Origin: Haemophilus paracuniculus
GTDB taxonomy: Bacteria > Pseudomonadota > Gammaproteobacteria > Enterobacterales > Pasteurellaceae
NCBI RefSeq assembly: GCF_002015115.1
Contig: NZ_MUYA01000019.1
Span: 1-27,427, forward strand
DNA length: 27,427 nt
Direction of reading: 5' to 3'
Part shown: positions 1 to 9,076 of the stretch, piece by piece
Layout of the letters: every line of letters starts with the position of its first letter
How positions within the stretch are numbered: the first letter of the stretch is position 1
Program-made: the position numbers and the translations under genes
Notes under the pieces: model-generated
The model's input: the letters and a program-made list of their open reading frames with translations, nothing else
Database searches by the model: none
Told to the model about the DNA's origin: nothing

Positions 1-73
1 GCGGATTTTGGGAAATTTTAAGAAATCCCACCAATCCCACCGCTTGCAGACCAAAGTAAAAGAAATAAAAAAG

Positions 74-103
74 AAAAACCACTAAACTAAAAGGTGGTTT
101 TTT
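74..103 (+). terminator. Rho-independent terminator of a gene beyond the left edge
   Basis: A short stem AACCAC/GTGGTT with an A/T-rich loop is followed by a run of seven T. It would end a rightward transcript that enters from outside the window. Just upstream, around 40-50, is an uptake-signal core ACCGCTTG, which commonly sits near terminators in this family. Confidence 0.6.
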
Positions 104-135
104 TATATCAAAAATAAGCAATTTTTTATTTTTGC

Positions 136-178
136 AAGGGATTATAATCCCTTTACTTGTTATTGACATAACAAGTAA
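136..178. repeat. Double-palindrome element, copy 1
   Basis: A perfect 18-nt palindrome, AAGGGATTATAATCCCTT at 136-153, runs directly into a hairpin whose arms TTACTTGTTAT and ATAACAAGTAA (153-163 and 168-178) enclose the loop TGAC. The arms share one base with the palindrome. TTGACATA spans the loop. The same architecture with other arm sequences recurs at 7643-7686 and 26278-26321. The flank AAACCAAGGCTG after it resembles AAACAAACCCTG after copy 2. It heads a 29-codon reading frame at 210 with a Shine-Dalgarno-like AAGGTG. Function unknown: it could be an operator pair over a promoter, an RNA leader or a DNA end structure. Confidence 0.8.
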
Positions 179-209
179 ACCAAGGCTGTAAAACTTTAAA
201 AGGTGTCGT

Positions 210-299
210 ATGAATATTTATCGTTACTTATCAAAATATACAAGGCTTTGGCTGAATAAAAAACTCATAGAAAATTTTCCTAGAAAGTTATCCCCATAA
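210..299 (+). CDS. Short reading frame after double palindrome 1, possibly truncated
   Basis: Twenty-nine codons starting MNIYRYLSKYTRLWLNKKLI and ending in TAA 20 nt before the IS200-type transposase start. AAGGTG six bases upstream is a reasonable ribosome binding site, and the frame lies 32 nt after the double palindrome, the position where the other two elements have their first cassette gene (or leader frame). The peptide is basic and aromatic. I do not recognise it. It may be a small intact gene or the front of a gene cut by the insertion sequence; the sequence does not decide this. Confidence 0.35.
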   Translation: MNIYRYLSKYTRLWLNKKLIENFPRKLSP

Positions 300-318
300 C
301 CAATAAAAGGAAAAAACT

Positions 319-538
319 ATGAGTCGATTTGCAAAATCATCGCAGGTTATTTGGTATTGCCAATATCGTTTAATTTGGACACGGATGTACTATGTTGGGT
401 TGAAAGAGAATGTAAGAAGAGGTATATGATCATATAAGGATGTTATGTGAGCAATTAAAGATAGCGATAGTGGAATTAAATGTACAGGTTGATTATGTGC
501 ATTTGTTAGTAAAAATTCCACCGAAGCTATCGGTTTAA
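319..538 (+). pseudogene. tnpA: Broken IS200/IS605-family transposase TnpA
   Basis: The N-terminal piece (319-429) reads MSRFAKSSQVIWYCQYRLIW, the classic start of IS200-type TnpA, the single-strand Y1 HUH transposase, and stops at TGA 427. Similarity resumes in another frame at 440-538 with LCEQLKIAIVELNVQVDYVH and then LLVKIPPKLSV, followed by TAA. The family has about 140-150 residues; the rest, including the catalytic tyrosine region, is not found downstream. The HUH motif, normally His-Val-His, here reads Tyr-Val-His, so even the metal site is lost. This is a dead fragment with at least one frameshift, a truncation and a catalytic substitution. Element ends could not be defined. Confidence 0.8.
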
Positions 539-539
539 T

Positions 540-1260
540 AAATTTAGGGTAACTTTTATAGATAAAATAATAGAATTCCATTTCTTCCTTCCTTCATTCA
601 TTGGTAATCTATTTTTAAACGCCCCAAATGTATCTAAGAGCTTGAAAAAAGAAATCGCTACTAGTGTTCGTTAGCTCTTTTTAGTTATAGCAATCAACTA
701 ATCGTACCCTCTAAAATTCATAGCTTATCTGCCTAATCAACACAAAAACCAATATACCTCCCAAAAAGATCTATCCAAACAACTTCCAATCTCAATACTT
801 AGGTTGAATTTTACTATCTTCCTTAATTGGTATTAGCTCAATATAGAGAGTTCCCTGAACATTATTGTATTTTCGTTGGAGATTAAAAATCTGTGTGATT
901 TTGCATTTGTGGTTCCCTATGGTCAAGCTGCTCCTCCACAAGTGAGAGTAGATCAGTCTCTCTGGCGAAAAAAGATTTCAAAGTTCCACAAAATAAAATT
1001 TGCTCCTATTTACGGAGGAAGTCTCGCCTAAGGCGAGGGGATAAAACAGAACAATGTCAAAAGGACAACAAGCGGTAAGATAATCGAAAATTTTGGATTA
1101 TCCCACCGCTTGCCTATTCATCAATTTGATGTTTGTTGCCTCCTTCGATTTCGCTATACTCAACTACTTCCCTCCAAAAGCGAGGGAAGTTCATTAGATT
1201 TAGAGCTCTATGACAAAAAGAGAACTTAAATTTTTGCAGAGAGTTATGTGAAAAATTTAT
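540..1260. other. Gene-poor stretch with dispersed hairpins
   Basis: No convincing gene. The left two thirds are A/T-rich and look decayed, probably old mobile-element debris. A minus-strand frame of about 60 codons without ATG (stop at 792-794) contains GTLYIELIPIKEDSK but I cannot assign it. Towards the right lie hairpins of the dispersed intergenic type: CTCC/GGAG and CGCCT/AGGCG around 1003-1042, and CTTCCCTC/GAGGGAAG at 1167-1189, the latter preceded by a stretch also present near 14208. Confidence 0.5.
1068..1112. repeat. Inverted pair of DNA uptake signals
   Basis: ACAAGCGGT (1068-1076) faces ACCGCTTG (1105-1112), with GATAATC and GATTATC between them extending the stem around an AAAATTTT loop. 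Facing uptake signals often double as transcription terminators in Pasteurellaceae. No gene ends nearby on either strand except sxy on the minus strand at 1261, so this may serve as its terminator. Confidence 0.65.
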
Positions 1261-1884
1261 TTATTCAACATTAAAGCGTTTACGTAACCCTGCTTTATAA
1301 AGAGCTTCATCGGCTTCTTTGAGTAATTCTCGCTTTTTACTTTCGGGAATATTCTCAACATAAATATTGTTAATGGCACTATATAATTTATATAATAAAT
1401 TTTCAGAACCTTCGTTGCCATTTTTAACTAAATGAACGAAGGTGTTTATTGGGCCTAGGGCAAATAATTTTTTCACCGTTTTAATGCCATTTCGATGCAA
1501 CATTCTTTCCATATTGATATTCATCGATAATAAAGTGCGGATCGCTTGCTTTTTTTCTATTTTTTCATCAACTTTTTCTTGACGAATATCCTGAATAATT
1601 TGTGTGATGAGTTTTCCCCACGCTTGTAAATTTATTTCTGCAAGCGGTACGATATGATAATTTTTTATTTTTTCTTCTTGAAGTAATGGATAACCGCAGA
1701 GTTGATTTTGAGTGTTTTTTGTTTGTCTTAAACATAAAACATTTTCATCTTTTTTATAGAGAGCAAACATTGCGGTATTTTTAACAACCCCATAATAGGA
1801 AAAATAGGTTTTTATGGATATTTCACCAATGATGGGGTTGAACAACTTAGCCATTTTGAGTCTGACGATGTCTATCCTTTTCAT
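1261..1884 (-). CDS. tfoX: Competence regulator Sxy/TfoX
   Basis: A 207-residue protein matching the two-domain TfoX/Sxy family. The N-terminal domain contains the fingerprint FSYYGVVKNTAMFALY; the C-terminal helical domain contains IKTVKKLFALGPINTFVHLV and ends with LLKEADEALYKAGLRKR. In Haemophilus, Sxy acts with CRP at CRP-S promoters to switch on DNA uptake and transformation genes, which fits a chromosome full of uptake signals. The length is close to H. influenzae Sxy (217). The start ATG has a strong AAAGGAG six bases upstream. It is divergent from the S10 operon; a CRP-site-like sequence and promoter lie in the 474-bp gap. Confidence 0.88.
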   Translation of the reverse strand: MKRIDIVRLKMAKLFNPIIGEISIKTYFSYYGVVKNTAMFALYKKDENVLCLRQTKNTQNQLCGYPLLQEEKIKNYHIVPLAEINLQAWGKLITQIIQDIRQEKVDEKIEKKQAIRTLLSMNINMERMLHRNGIKTVKKLFALGPINTFVHLVKNGNEGSENLLYKLYSAINNIYVENIPESKKRELLKEADEALYKAGLRKRFNVE

Positions 1885-1935
1885 AGTTTCTCCTTTCTAT
1901 AACAATGGTTGGATAAATAATTGTTACTGGTAAGA

Positions 1936-1964
1936 TTAGTACCTTTTTATCGAGCAATTTTCAA
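1936..1964 (-). promoter_or_regulatory. Probable sxy promoter
   Basis: On the minus strand TTGAAA (1959-1964) and TACTAA (1936-1941) are separated by 17 bp, placing transcription start near 1928 and giving a leader of about 45 nt before the sxy ATG. Confidence 0.5.
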
Positions 1965-1977
1965 ATAGATTTTTTCA

Positions 1978-1999
1978 AAAATGTGAAGCTGATCGACTA
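1978..1999. promoter_or_regulatory. Possible CRP site upstream of sxy
   Basis: A 22-bp site whose left half AAATGTGA matches the CRP consensus exactly and whose right half begins GATC but is weak. Its centre is about 60 bp upstream of the start predicted from the sxy promoter, close to the class I activation position (-61.5). CRP control of sxy is established in Haemophilus; the assignment here is by eye. Confidence 0.45.
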
Positions 2000-2120
2000 A
2001 TTGAAAAAAATAATGAGGCTCAAAAAATAATGGTGGTATAGTGCAGTAAGTTAAAAATTTTTTTGTCTAGCGGGTATGCCTTACAAAAAATAAGGAAAAG
2101 GACTTTTCTGCAAAAAGTGC

Positions 2121-2149
2121 TTGCATTGGGGGGAGTTTCTGTGTAAAAT
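2121..2149 (+). promoter_or_regulatory. S10 operon promoter
   Basis: TTGCAT (2121-2126) and TAAAAT (2144-2149) with a 17-bp spacer form a good sigma-70 promoter. Transcription would start near 2156, about 200 nt before rpsJ. Confidence 0.7.
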
Positions 2150-2155
2150 CCGCAC

Positions 2156-2670
<515 letters not shown>

Positions 2671-2695
2671 TTGGGATTATTAAGAGGTTATTACA

Positions 2696-3322
2696 ATGAT
2701 TGGTTTAGTCGGTCGTAAAGTTGGTATGACTCGCGTTTTCAATGAAGACGGTGTGTCAATTCCAGTTACCGTTATCGAAATCGAAGCCAACCGTGTTACT
2801 CAGGTTAAGACCCTTGAAAACGATGGCTATTCTGCAATTCAAGTTACTACTGGCACTAAAAAAGCAAGTCGTGTAACTAAGCCAGAAGCTGGTCATTTCG
2901 TGAAAGCAGGTGTTGAAGCTGGTCGCGGTTTATGGGAATTTCGTACTGAGGGTGAAGAATTCACCTTAGGTCAAGAAATCAATGTTGACATCTTCACTGA
3001 TGTTAAAAAAGTTGATGTTACTGGTACTTCAAAAGGTAAAGGTTTTGCTGGCGGTGTTAAACGCTGGAACTTCCGTACCCAAGATGCTACACACGGTAAC
3101 TCTTTATCACATCGTGTTCTCGGTTCTATTGGTCAAAACCAAACCCCGGGTCGTGTGTTTAAAGGTAAAAAAATGGCTGGACACTTAGGTGCTGAGCGTG
3201 TAACCGTTCAATCACTTGAAGTTGTTCGTGTTGATGCTGAACGTAAATTATTATTAGTGAAAGGTGCTGTTCCAGGTGCAACTAATAGTGATGTTATCGT
3301 TAAACCAGCAGTGAAAGCATAA
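2696..3322 (+). CDS. rplC: 50S ribosomal protein L3
   Basis: 208 residues starting [20 protein letters not shown], an early-assembly protein whose long loop reaches the peptidyl-transferase centre. The stretch [20 protein letters not shown] contains the glutamine that PrmB methylates in E. coli. It follows rpsJ by 25 nt with AGAGG before the ATG. Standard length and content. Confidence 0.98.
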   Translation: MIGLVGRKVGMTRVFNEDGVSIPVTVIEIEANRVTQVKTLENDGYSAIQVTTGTKKASRVTKPEAGHFVKAGVEAGRGLWEFRTEGEEFTLGQEINVDIFTDVKKVDVTGTSKGKGFAGGVKRWNFRTQDATHGNSLSHRVLGSIGQNQTPGRVFKGKKMAGHLGAERVTVQSLEVVRVDAERKLLLVKGAVPGATNSDVIVKPAVKA

Positions 3323-3336
3323 GTCGGGAGATAGAG

Positions 3337-3939
3337 ATGGAATTACAAGTTGTAGGTGCAAACGCACTAGCTGTTTCTGAAACTACCTTCGGACGTGAGT
3401 TCAATGAAGCATTGATCCACCAAGTAGTTGTTGCTTACGCAGCAGGTGCTCGTCAAGGTACGCGTGCTCAAAAAACTCGTGCAGAAGTGTCTGGTTCAGG
3501 TAAAAAACCTTGGCGTCAAAAAGGTACAGGTCGTGCACGTTCTGGTGATATCAAATCACCAATCTGGCGTTCTGGTGGTGTAACTTTCGCAGCGAAACCA
3601 CAAGATCACAGCCAAAAAGTGAACAAAAAAATGTACCGTGGTGCAATCAAGAGCATTCTTTCTGAGCTTGTTCGTCAAGATCGTTTAGTTGTTGTTGAGA
3701 AGTTTGAAATCGATGCACCTAAAACCAAAGTTTTAGTACAAAAATTAAAACAATTAGCACTTGAAGATGTGTTAATTATCACTGCAACCTTAGATGAAAA
3801 TCTATTCTTAGCAGCACGCAACCTTTACAAAGTAGATGTGCGTGATGTGCAAGGTATCGATCCAGTAAGTTTAATCGCTTTCGATAAAGTGGTGATGACT
3901 GCGGACGCAGTGAAACAAATTGAGGAGATGTTAGCGTGA
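3337..3939 (+). CDS. rplD: 50S ribosomal protein L4, likely autoregulator of the operon
   Basis: 200 residues beginning [20 protein letters not shown], with the extended exit-tunnel loop region [21 protein letters not shown]4 lines the peptide exit tunnel and in gammaproteobacteria also represses its own operon through the leader upstream of rpsJ. The stop codon overlaps the GTG start of rplW by four bases (GTGA), indicating translational coupling. Confidence 0.98.
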   Translation: MELQVVGANALAVSETTFGREFNEALIHQVVVAYAAGARQGTRAQKTRAEVSGSGKKPWRQKGTGRARSGDIKSPIWRSGGVTFAAKPQDHSQKVNKKMYRGAIKSILSELVRQDRLVVVEKFEIDAPKTKVLVQKLKQLALEDVLIITATLDENLFLAARNLYKVDVRDVQGIDPVSLIAFDKVVMTADAVKQIEEMLA

Positions 3940-4244
3940 TTCAACAAGAACGTTTGCTAAAAGTGCTTAAAGCACCACATATCTCTGAAAAAGCGACAAA
4001 CAACGCAGAAAAATCAAACACAATCGTATTCAAAGTAGCATTAGATGCGAACAAAGCAGAAATTGCACAAGCGGTTGCTGAACTTTTCGAAGTGAAAGTT
4101 GATTCTGTACGCACAGTGGTTGTTAAAGGTAAAACTAAACGCCGTGGTGCCAAAGTTGGTCGTCGTAGTGACTGGAAAAAAGCTTATGTTACTCTTCAAG
4201 AAGGTCAGCAAATTGCCGATCTCGTTGAAGGTGCAGCAGAGTAA
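3936..4244 (+). CDS. rplW: 50S ribosomal protein L23
   Basis: 102 residues including [20 protein letters not shown] and the basic stretch [21 protein letters not shown]23 sits at the tunnel exit and docks trigger factor and SRP. The start is GTG, overlapping the rplD stop; the upstream GAGGAG inside rplD is the ribosome binding site that supports this start. Confidence 0.97.
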   Translation: MIQQERLLKVLKAPHISEKATNNAEKSNTIVFKVALDANKAEIAQAVAELFEVKVDSVRTVVVKGKTKRRGAKVGRRSDWKKAYVTLQEGQQIADLVEGAAE

Positions 4245-4264
4245 TTACGGAGGAATAGAAAACT

Positions 4265-5086
4265 ATGGCTATCGTTAAATGTAAGCCGACCTCCGCTGGT
4301 CGTCGTCACGTAGTTAAAGTTGTTAATGCAGAACTTCATAAGGGTAAACCTTATGCACCATTATTAGATACTAAATCTAAGACTGGTGGTCGTAACAACT
4401 TAGGTCGTATTACCACTCGCCACATCGGTGGTGGTCATAAACAACACTACCGTCTAATTGACTTCAAACGTAACAAATTAGACATTCCAGCTGTTGTTGA
4501 GCGTTTAGAGTACGATCCAAACCGTTCTGCTAACATCGCATTAGTACTTTATAAAGATGGTGAACGCCGTTACATTTTGGCACCAAAAGGTTTATCTGCT
4601 GGTGATCAAATTCAAGCGGGTGCTTCATCGCCAATTAAAGTAGGTAACTCATTACCAATGCGTAACATCCCTGTTGGTACAACAGTTCACAACGTTGAGT
4701 TGAAACCAGGTAAAGGCGGTCAAATCGCTCGTTCAGCAGGTGCTTACGTTCAAATTATCGCTCGTGAAGGTAACTACGTTACTTTACGTCTTCGTTCAGG
4801 CGAAATGCGTAAAGTATTAGCTGAGTGTTCTGCAACTATCGGTGAAGTAGGTAACTCAGAGCATATGCTTCGCGTACTTGGTAAAGCAGGTGCAACACGT
4901 TGGAGAGGCGTACGCCCAACCGTTCGTGGTACTGCAATGAACCCAGTAGATCACCCGCACGGTGGTGGTGAAGGTCGTAACTTTGGTAAACACCCAGTAA
5001 CACCTTGGGGCGTTCAAACCAAAGGTAAGAAAACTCGCCATAACAAACGTACTGATAAATTCATCGTACGTCGTCGTGGTAAATAA
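4265..5086 (+). CDS. rplB: 50S ribosomal protein L2
   Basis: 273 residues, the usual length. It ends in the conserved C-terminal region with [20 protein letters not shown], which contains the histidine near the peptidyl-transferase centre, and the basic tail [16 protein letters not shown]2 is a primary 23S rRNA binder needed for subunit joining. It is preceded by ACGGAGGAA, a strong ribosome binding site. Confidence 0.98.
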   Translation: MAIVKCKPTSAGRRHVVKVVNAELHKGKPYAPLLDTKSKTGGRNNLGRITTRHIGGGHKQHYRLIDFKRNKLDIPAVVERLEYDPNRSANIALVLYKDGERRYILAPKGLSAGDQIQAGASSPIKVGNSLPMRNIPVGTTVHNVELKPGKGGQIARSAGAYVQIIAREGNYVTLRLRSGEMRKVLAECSATIGEVGNSEHMLRVLGKAGATRWRGVRPTVRGTAMNPVDHPHGGGEGRNFGKHPVTPWGVQTKGKKTRHNKRTDKFIVRRRGK

Positions 5087-5110
5087 TTTTTTATATCAAT
5101 AAGAGGATAA

Positions 5111-5389
<279 letters not shown>

Positions 5390-5396
5390 GAGGTAA

Positions 5397-5732
<336 letters not shown>

Positions 5733-5750
5733 TCAGTAGGAGAATAGCAA

Positions 5751-6455
5751 ATGGGTCAAAAAGTACATCCACATGGTATTCGCCTAGGTATTGTTAAGCC
5801 TTGGAGCTCTACTTGGTTCGCGAATACACAAGATTTCGCTGACAACTTAGAAGGCGATTTCAAAGTACGTAAATTCTTAAACAAAGAGTTAGCGAACGCT
5901 TCTGTTTCACGCATCACAATCGAGCGTCCAGCAAAAAGCATTCGTGTAACTATCCACACTGCTCGCCCAGGTATCGTTATCGGTAAAAAAGGCGAAGATG
6001 TTGAAAAATTGAGAAATGCCGTATCTGCAATCGCAGGCGTGCCAGCTCAAATCAACATCGCAGAGGTGAAAAAACCAGAGCTAGATGCAAAATTAGTTGC
6101 AGATAGCATCGCTTCTCAACTTGAACGCCGTGTAATGTTCCGCCGTGCAATGAAACGTGCAGTACAAAACGCAATGCGTTTAGGTGCTAAAGGTATCAAA
6201 GTTGAAGTAAGCGGTCGTTTAGGTGGTGCAGAAATCGCACGTTCAGAGTGGTATCGTGAAGGTCGTGTACCTCTTCACACACTTCGTGCGGACATCGACT
6301 ATAACACGGCTGAAGCACACACAACTTACGGCGTAATCGGCGTAAAAGTGTGGATCTTCAAAGGTGAAATTCTTGGTGGTATGGCTGCAGTGATTGAATC
6401 TGACAAAGAACCAGCGGCACAGCCTAAAAAGCCAGCTCGCAAAGGTCGTAAATAA
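5751..6455 (+). CDS. rpsC: 30S ribosomal protein S3
   Basis: 234 residues with the N-terminal [18 protein letters not shown], a KH RNA-binding domain with [15 protein letters not shown] around residues 74-88, and a basic C-terminus ending KPARKGRK. S3 guards mRNA entry and contributes to the ribosomal helicase activity. AGGAGAA precedes the ATG. Confidence 0.98.
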   Translation: MGQKVHPHGIRLGIVKPWSSTWFANTQDFADNLEGDFKVRKFLNKELANASVSRITIERPAKSIRVTIHTARPGIVIGKKGEDVEKLRNAVSAIAGVPAQINIAEVKKPELDAKLVADSIASQLERRVMFRRAMKRAVQNAMRLGAKGIKVEVSGRLGGAEIARSEWYREGRVPLHTLRADIDYNTAEAHTTYGVIGVKVWIFKGEILGGMAAVIESDKEPAAQPKKPARKGRK

Positions 6456-6468
6456 GGAGAATCACTGA

Positions 6469-6878
<410 letters not shown>

Positions 6879-6879
<1 letters not shown>

Positions 6880-7070
6880 TGAAAGCTCAAGAACTACGTA
6901 CAAAAAGTGTTGAAGAGCTGAACGCTGAATTGGTTAACTTGTTAGGTGAGCAATTCAAGTTGCGTATGCAAGCAGCCACCGGTCAGCTTCAACAAACCCA
7001 TCAGTTAAAACAAGTGCGTCGTAGCATTGCACAAGTTAAAACTGTATTAACTGAAAAGGCGGGTGAGTAA
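6879..7070 (+). CDS. rpmC: 50S ribosomal protein L29
   Basis: 63 residues of two helices starting [20 protein letters not shown], located near the tunnel exit beside L23. It overlaps both neighbours by one base (TAATG at each junction), so translation of rplP, rpmC and rpsQ is likely coupled. Confidence 0.97.
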
Positions 7071-7324
7071 TGACTGATAAAATTCGTACAGTACAAGGTC
7101 GAGTAGTTAGCGACAAAATGGACAAATCATTTGTAGTTGCTATCGAACGTACGGTTAAACACCCACTTTATGGTAAGTTTATTCGTCGTACTACAAAACT
7201 TCACGTACACGATGAAAATAACGAAGCTAAATTAGGTGATTTAGTTGAAATCAAGGAATGTCGTCCTGTTTCAAAAACCAAATCACACACCTTAGTTCGT
7301 GTTGTTGAGAAAGCAGTAGCTTAA
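7070..7324 (+). CDS. rpsQ: 30S ribosomal protein S17, last gene of the S10 operon
   Basis: 84 residues, an OB-fold primary binder of 16S rRNA, beginning [20 protein letters not shown] with the conserved [21 protein letters not shown]. In most gammaproteobacteria the spc operon (rplN, rplX, rplE and so on) follows. Here a strong terminator follows directly, and no spc gene appears in the next 20 kb. Confidence 0.98.
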   Translation: MTDKIRTVQGRVVSDKMDKSFVVAIERTVKHPLYGKFIRRTTKLHVHDENNEAKLGDLVEIKECRPVSKTKSHTLVRVVEKAVA

Positions 7325-7340
7325 TCAACCAAACTTAATT

Positions 7341-7376
7341 AAAACCCCTTGTTGCAAAACGAGGGGTTTTGTTTTT
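7341..7376 (+). terminator. Terminator of the S10 operon
   Basis: A 13-bp stem (AAAACCCCTTGTT paired with AACGAGGGGTTTT, one G-U pair) closed by GCAA and followed by GTTTTTT. This is a strong intrinsic terminator 16 nt after the rpsQ stop. Confidence 0.9.
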
Positions 7377-7379
7377 TCT

Positions 7380-7642
7380 GCCTTTTCTTCTTTTGCAAAA
7401 TTTTCCCAAAATCTCACCGCTTGCTCGATCTGTTCCCCTCTTTAATAAAGAGGGGTTAGGGGAGATTTGTTAGCCCAAATTACGCTCATACGATATTTAA
7501 GATCACAAAAATCCCCCGCCCTCTTTTTAAATAAGAGCATTACAAAAATTTTCAGAAATCCCACCGCTTGTTTCCTATTTTTATACTTAAATTACCCCAA
7601 TTTTATTTAAAAAATAAAGATTAAAAAATAAACAAAAAATTT
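7380..7642. other. Intergenic stretch with uptake signals and a dispersed hairpin
   Basis: No gene. It contains ACCGCTTG at 7416 and 7563, each preceded by the A/T tract typical of full uptake signals, and the hairpin CCCCTCTTT/AAAGAGGGG at 7435-7455 followed by TTAGGGGAGATTTG. A partial echo of the C-rich repeat lies at 7512-7536. Upstream of 7643 the DNA becomes strongly A/T-rich. Confidence 0.6.
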
Positions 7643-7686
7643 CCCCCAGTATACTGGGGGTTGCCTTATATTGACATATAAGGCAA
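7643..7686. repeat. Double-palindrome element, copy 2
   Basis: A perfect 18-nt palindrome, CCCCCAGTATACTGGGGG (7643-7660), abuts with no gap a 26-nt hairpin. Its arms are TTGCCTTATAT (7661-7671) and ATATAAGGCAA (7676-7686) and its loop is TGAC. TTGACATA spans the loop, as in copy 1. It stands 70 nt upstream of the first gene of the accessory cassette. No T-run follows, so it is not an ordinary terminator. TTGACA could act as a -35 box, but no good -10 lies 16-18 bp downstream. Confidence 0.9.
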
Positions 7687-7723
7687 ACAAACCCTGCTAA
7701 ACAAAATAGTAAGGTTCAATTAA

Positions 7724-7759
7724 ATGTCTTTTGTATTTCTAAGAGGTCTTAAATTATGA
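7724..7759 (+). CDS. Possible 11-residue leader peptide
   Basis: An 11-codon frame, MSFVFLRGLKL, has AAGG nine bases upstream and ends in TGA overlapping the ATG of the next gene (ATGA). This is the arrangement of a translationally coupled leader. It could be chance; nothing beyond the binding site and overlap supports it. Confidence 0.3.
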   Translation: MSFVFLRGLKL

Positions 7760-8412
7760 ATTGGCTTGATTGGCTTAAAATTGGTGGCGTTGTCGTTGTT
7801 CTACTCGCTATTTTAGGGTGGTATTTAGAAAGAAAGCAAAAACGCCAAGAGGAATTGGAAGAAGCGGAACGCAAACGCCAAGAGGAGTTGGAAGAAGCAG
7901 AACGTAAACGCCAAGAAGAGATGAAAGAGGAAGATAATTTCGTTGATGCTTTATTGAAAAATATCTGTCCTCAATGTGGTACAAAGGAGAGTTTAAAGAA
8001 GTTAGAGGATGAATCTTCTTCAACACCCTACGCTTTAGAGGGAATGATGACGATAAAAGATCGCAAGCAGGATTGCGAGCGGAGAATGCAGGTTTGGACA
8101 AGGTTCTCTGAGAGAGCAATAGGTTGCACTCAATGCGATTACCATAAAGTTTATTACGATACCCTTACTTATAATGTGAAAAAAATCGCAGATTACCATT
8201 TTGAGTGTCCACAATGTGGTGAGGAAGATGTTTACCTTAAAGACATTAAAGCAACAGATCGTTACCAAGCTAATAAAGAGGTTATAGAAACCACCGCAAG
8301 AGGCACGAAATCTCGCTACATTAAGGTAACAAAAGTGGTTGAAGAAGAAACCTATGCGTGCAAAAACTGTGATTTCACCAGTGTGGCAACAGTGACAACA
8401 GAGTTGAATTAA
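7756..8412 (+). CDS. Membrane-anchored coiled-coil protein with two zinc ribbons
   Basis: 218 residues, family not recognised. Residues 8-23 form one membrane helix (IGGVVVVLLAILGWYL). A charged coiled coil at about 26-60 is built from an 11-residue unit (KRQEELEEAER) repeated twice almost exactly plus a partial third copy. Then come CPQC (71-74) with CTQC (124-127), and CPQC (151-154) with CKNC (202-205), two likely zinc-binding sets. The positive-inside rule suggests the soluble part is cytoplasmic. The C-terminal 70 residues resemble those of the next gene: TTARGTKSRYIKVTKVVEEE here, KTAKGNYKTRYVKCTKVVEK there. AGAGG precedes the ATG. First cassette gene after double palindrome 2. Role unknown; Cys-pair domains on a membrane anchor suggest sensing or scaffolding. 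Confidence 0.8.
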   Translation: MNWLDWLKIGGVVVVLLAILGWYLERKQKRQEELEEAERKRQEELEEAERKRQEEMKEEDNFVDALLKNICPQCGTKESLKKLEDESSSTPYALEGMMTIKDRKQDCERRMQVWTRFSERAIGCTQCDYHKVYYDTLTYNVKKIADYHFECPQCGEEDVYLKDIKATDRYQANKEVIETTARGTKSRYIKVTKVVEEETYACKNCDFTSVATVTTELN

Positions 8413-8424
8413 GGGACAAACATA

Positions 8425-8991
8425 ATGATGGATTTTATCAGGGCAACAGTGCCTTTTTTATATACAATGAACCCAGACAAATTATTAGTGGGTGTCGTAA
8501 CCTTGGTTTTTATCTTGCTATGGATAAAAGAAAAATCTTTTATTGATGCGATCATTCGCACTATTGGTGTGGGAATTATCAGTTTTATTGGCTTTGTTAT
8601 TGCTGTGTTTTTATTTGATCGCGTCAATCCAGTCGATATTCTTGCAGTTATTTTGTTTACGCTAATTGCACTAATTGTAGTGGGTATTATATCTAGCATT
8701 ATTAGGGCAATAAATAAAAAAGTGAAAGATAGACGTATTGCCCAAGAAGAAGCAGAGAAAGAAAAAGCGTTCTATACTTGTGATAAGTGTGGGAAAGAAG
8801 ATGCTCTTCAATATGTAAATACAACAGAGGAAGATCGTTATATAGGTAGTAAAAGTGTTTATGAGAAAACAGCAAAAGGAAATTATAAAACGAGGTATGT
8901 GAAATGTACAAAAGTTGTTGAGAAAGATCACTATGAATGTAAGTTCTGTGGGGCTGGTTATTCAACAAAACATACAAGAGAACTAAGCTAG
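8425..8991 (+). CDS. Multi-pass membrane protein with C-terminal zinc ribbon
   Basis: 188 residues, family not recognised. About three hydrophobic segments (residues 20-34, 44-64, 70-93) are followed by a basic/acidic linker (KKVKDRRIAQEEAEKEK) and one Cys-pair domain, CDKC (119-122) and CKFC (172-175). That domain is a paralogue of the second zinc ribbon of the preceding gene, sharing the core TRYVKCTKVVEKDHYECKFC. It starts 12 nt after the preceding stop with AGGGA upstream, so the two are co-transcribed. The pair looks like one soluble domain attached to two different membrane anchors, suggesting a shared partner at the membrane. An ATG three bases later (8428) is an alternative start. Confidence 0.8.
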   Translation: MMDFIRATVPFLYTMNPDKLLVGVVTLVFILLWIKEKSFIDAIIRTIGVGIISFIGFVIAVFLFDRVNPVDILAVILFTLIALIVVGIISSIIRAINKKVKDRRIAQEEAEKEKAFYTCDKCGKEDALQYVNTTEEDRYIGSKSVYEKTAKGNYKTRYVKCTKVVEKDHYECKFCGAGYSTKHTRELS

Positions 8992-9008
8992 TATTTTTAA
9001 AGCCGAAT

Positions 9009-9050
9009 AACCACAACCAAATAAAATAATCATTTGGCTGTGGTTTTTTA
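9009..9050 (+). terminator. Intra-cassette hairpin with T-run
   Basis: AACCACAACCAAAT (9009-9022) pairs with ATTTGGCTGTGGTT (9032-9045) apart from one A-C mismatch, followed by TTTTATT. It lies between the zinc-ribbon genes and the conserved 231-residue gene. The second cassette has a hairpin in the same position (26566-26604), so a partial terminator setting the ratio of the first genes to the last is plausible. Confidence 0.65.
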
Positions 9051-9076
9051 TTGATATTTATTGAGGATTAAAAGTA

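Noticed and set aside
163..191. TTGACA in the hairpin as the -35 of a standard promoter in all three elements
   Set aside because: Copy 1 has TGTAAA 18 bp downstream, but copies 2 and 3 have no acceptable -10 at 16-18 bp, so a common promoter role is not supported.
792..980. Minus-strand gene with GTLYIELIPIKEDSK
   Set aside because: About 60 codons without ATG or ribosome binding site and no recognisable family; kept only as part of the gene-poor stretch.
7643..7686. The double palindrome as an ordinary transcription terminator
   Set aside because: No T-run follows any of the three copies, no gene ends just before them, and the S10 and murI operons have their own terminators.
8671..9016. 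Minus-strand hydrophobic frames opposite the zinc-ribbon gene
   Set aside because: They arise from A/T-rich antisense of a clear coding region; no start signals and no homology recognised.
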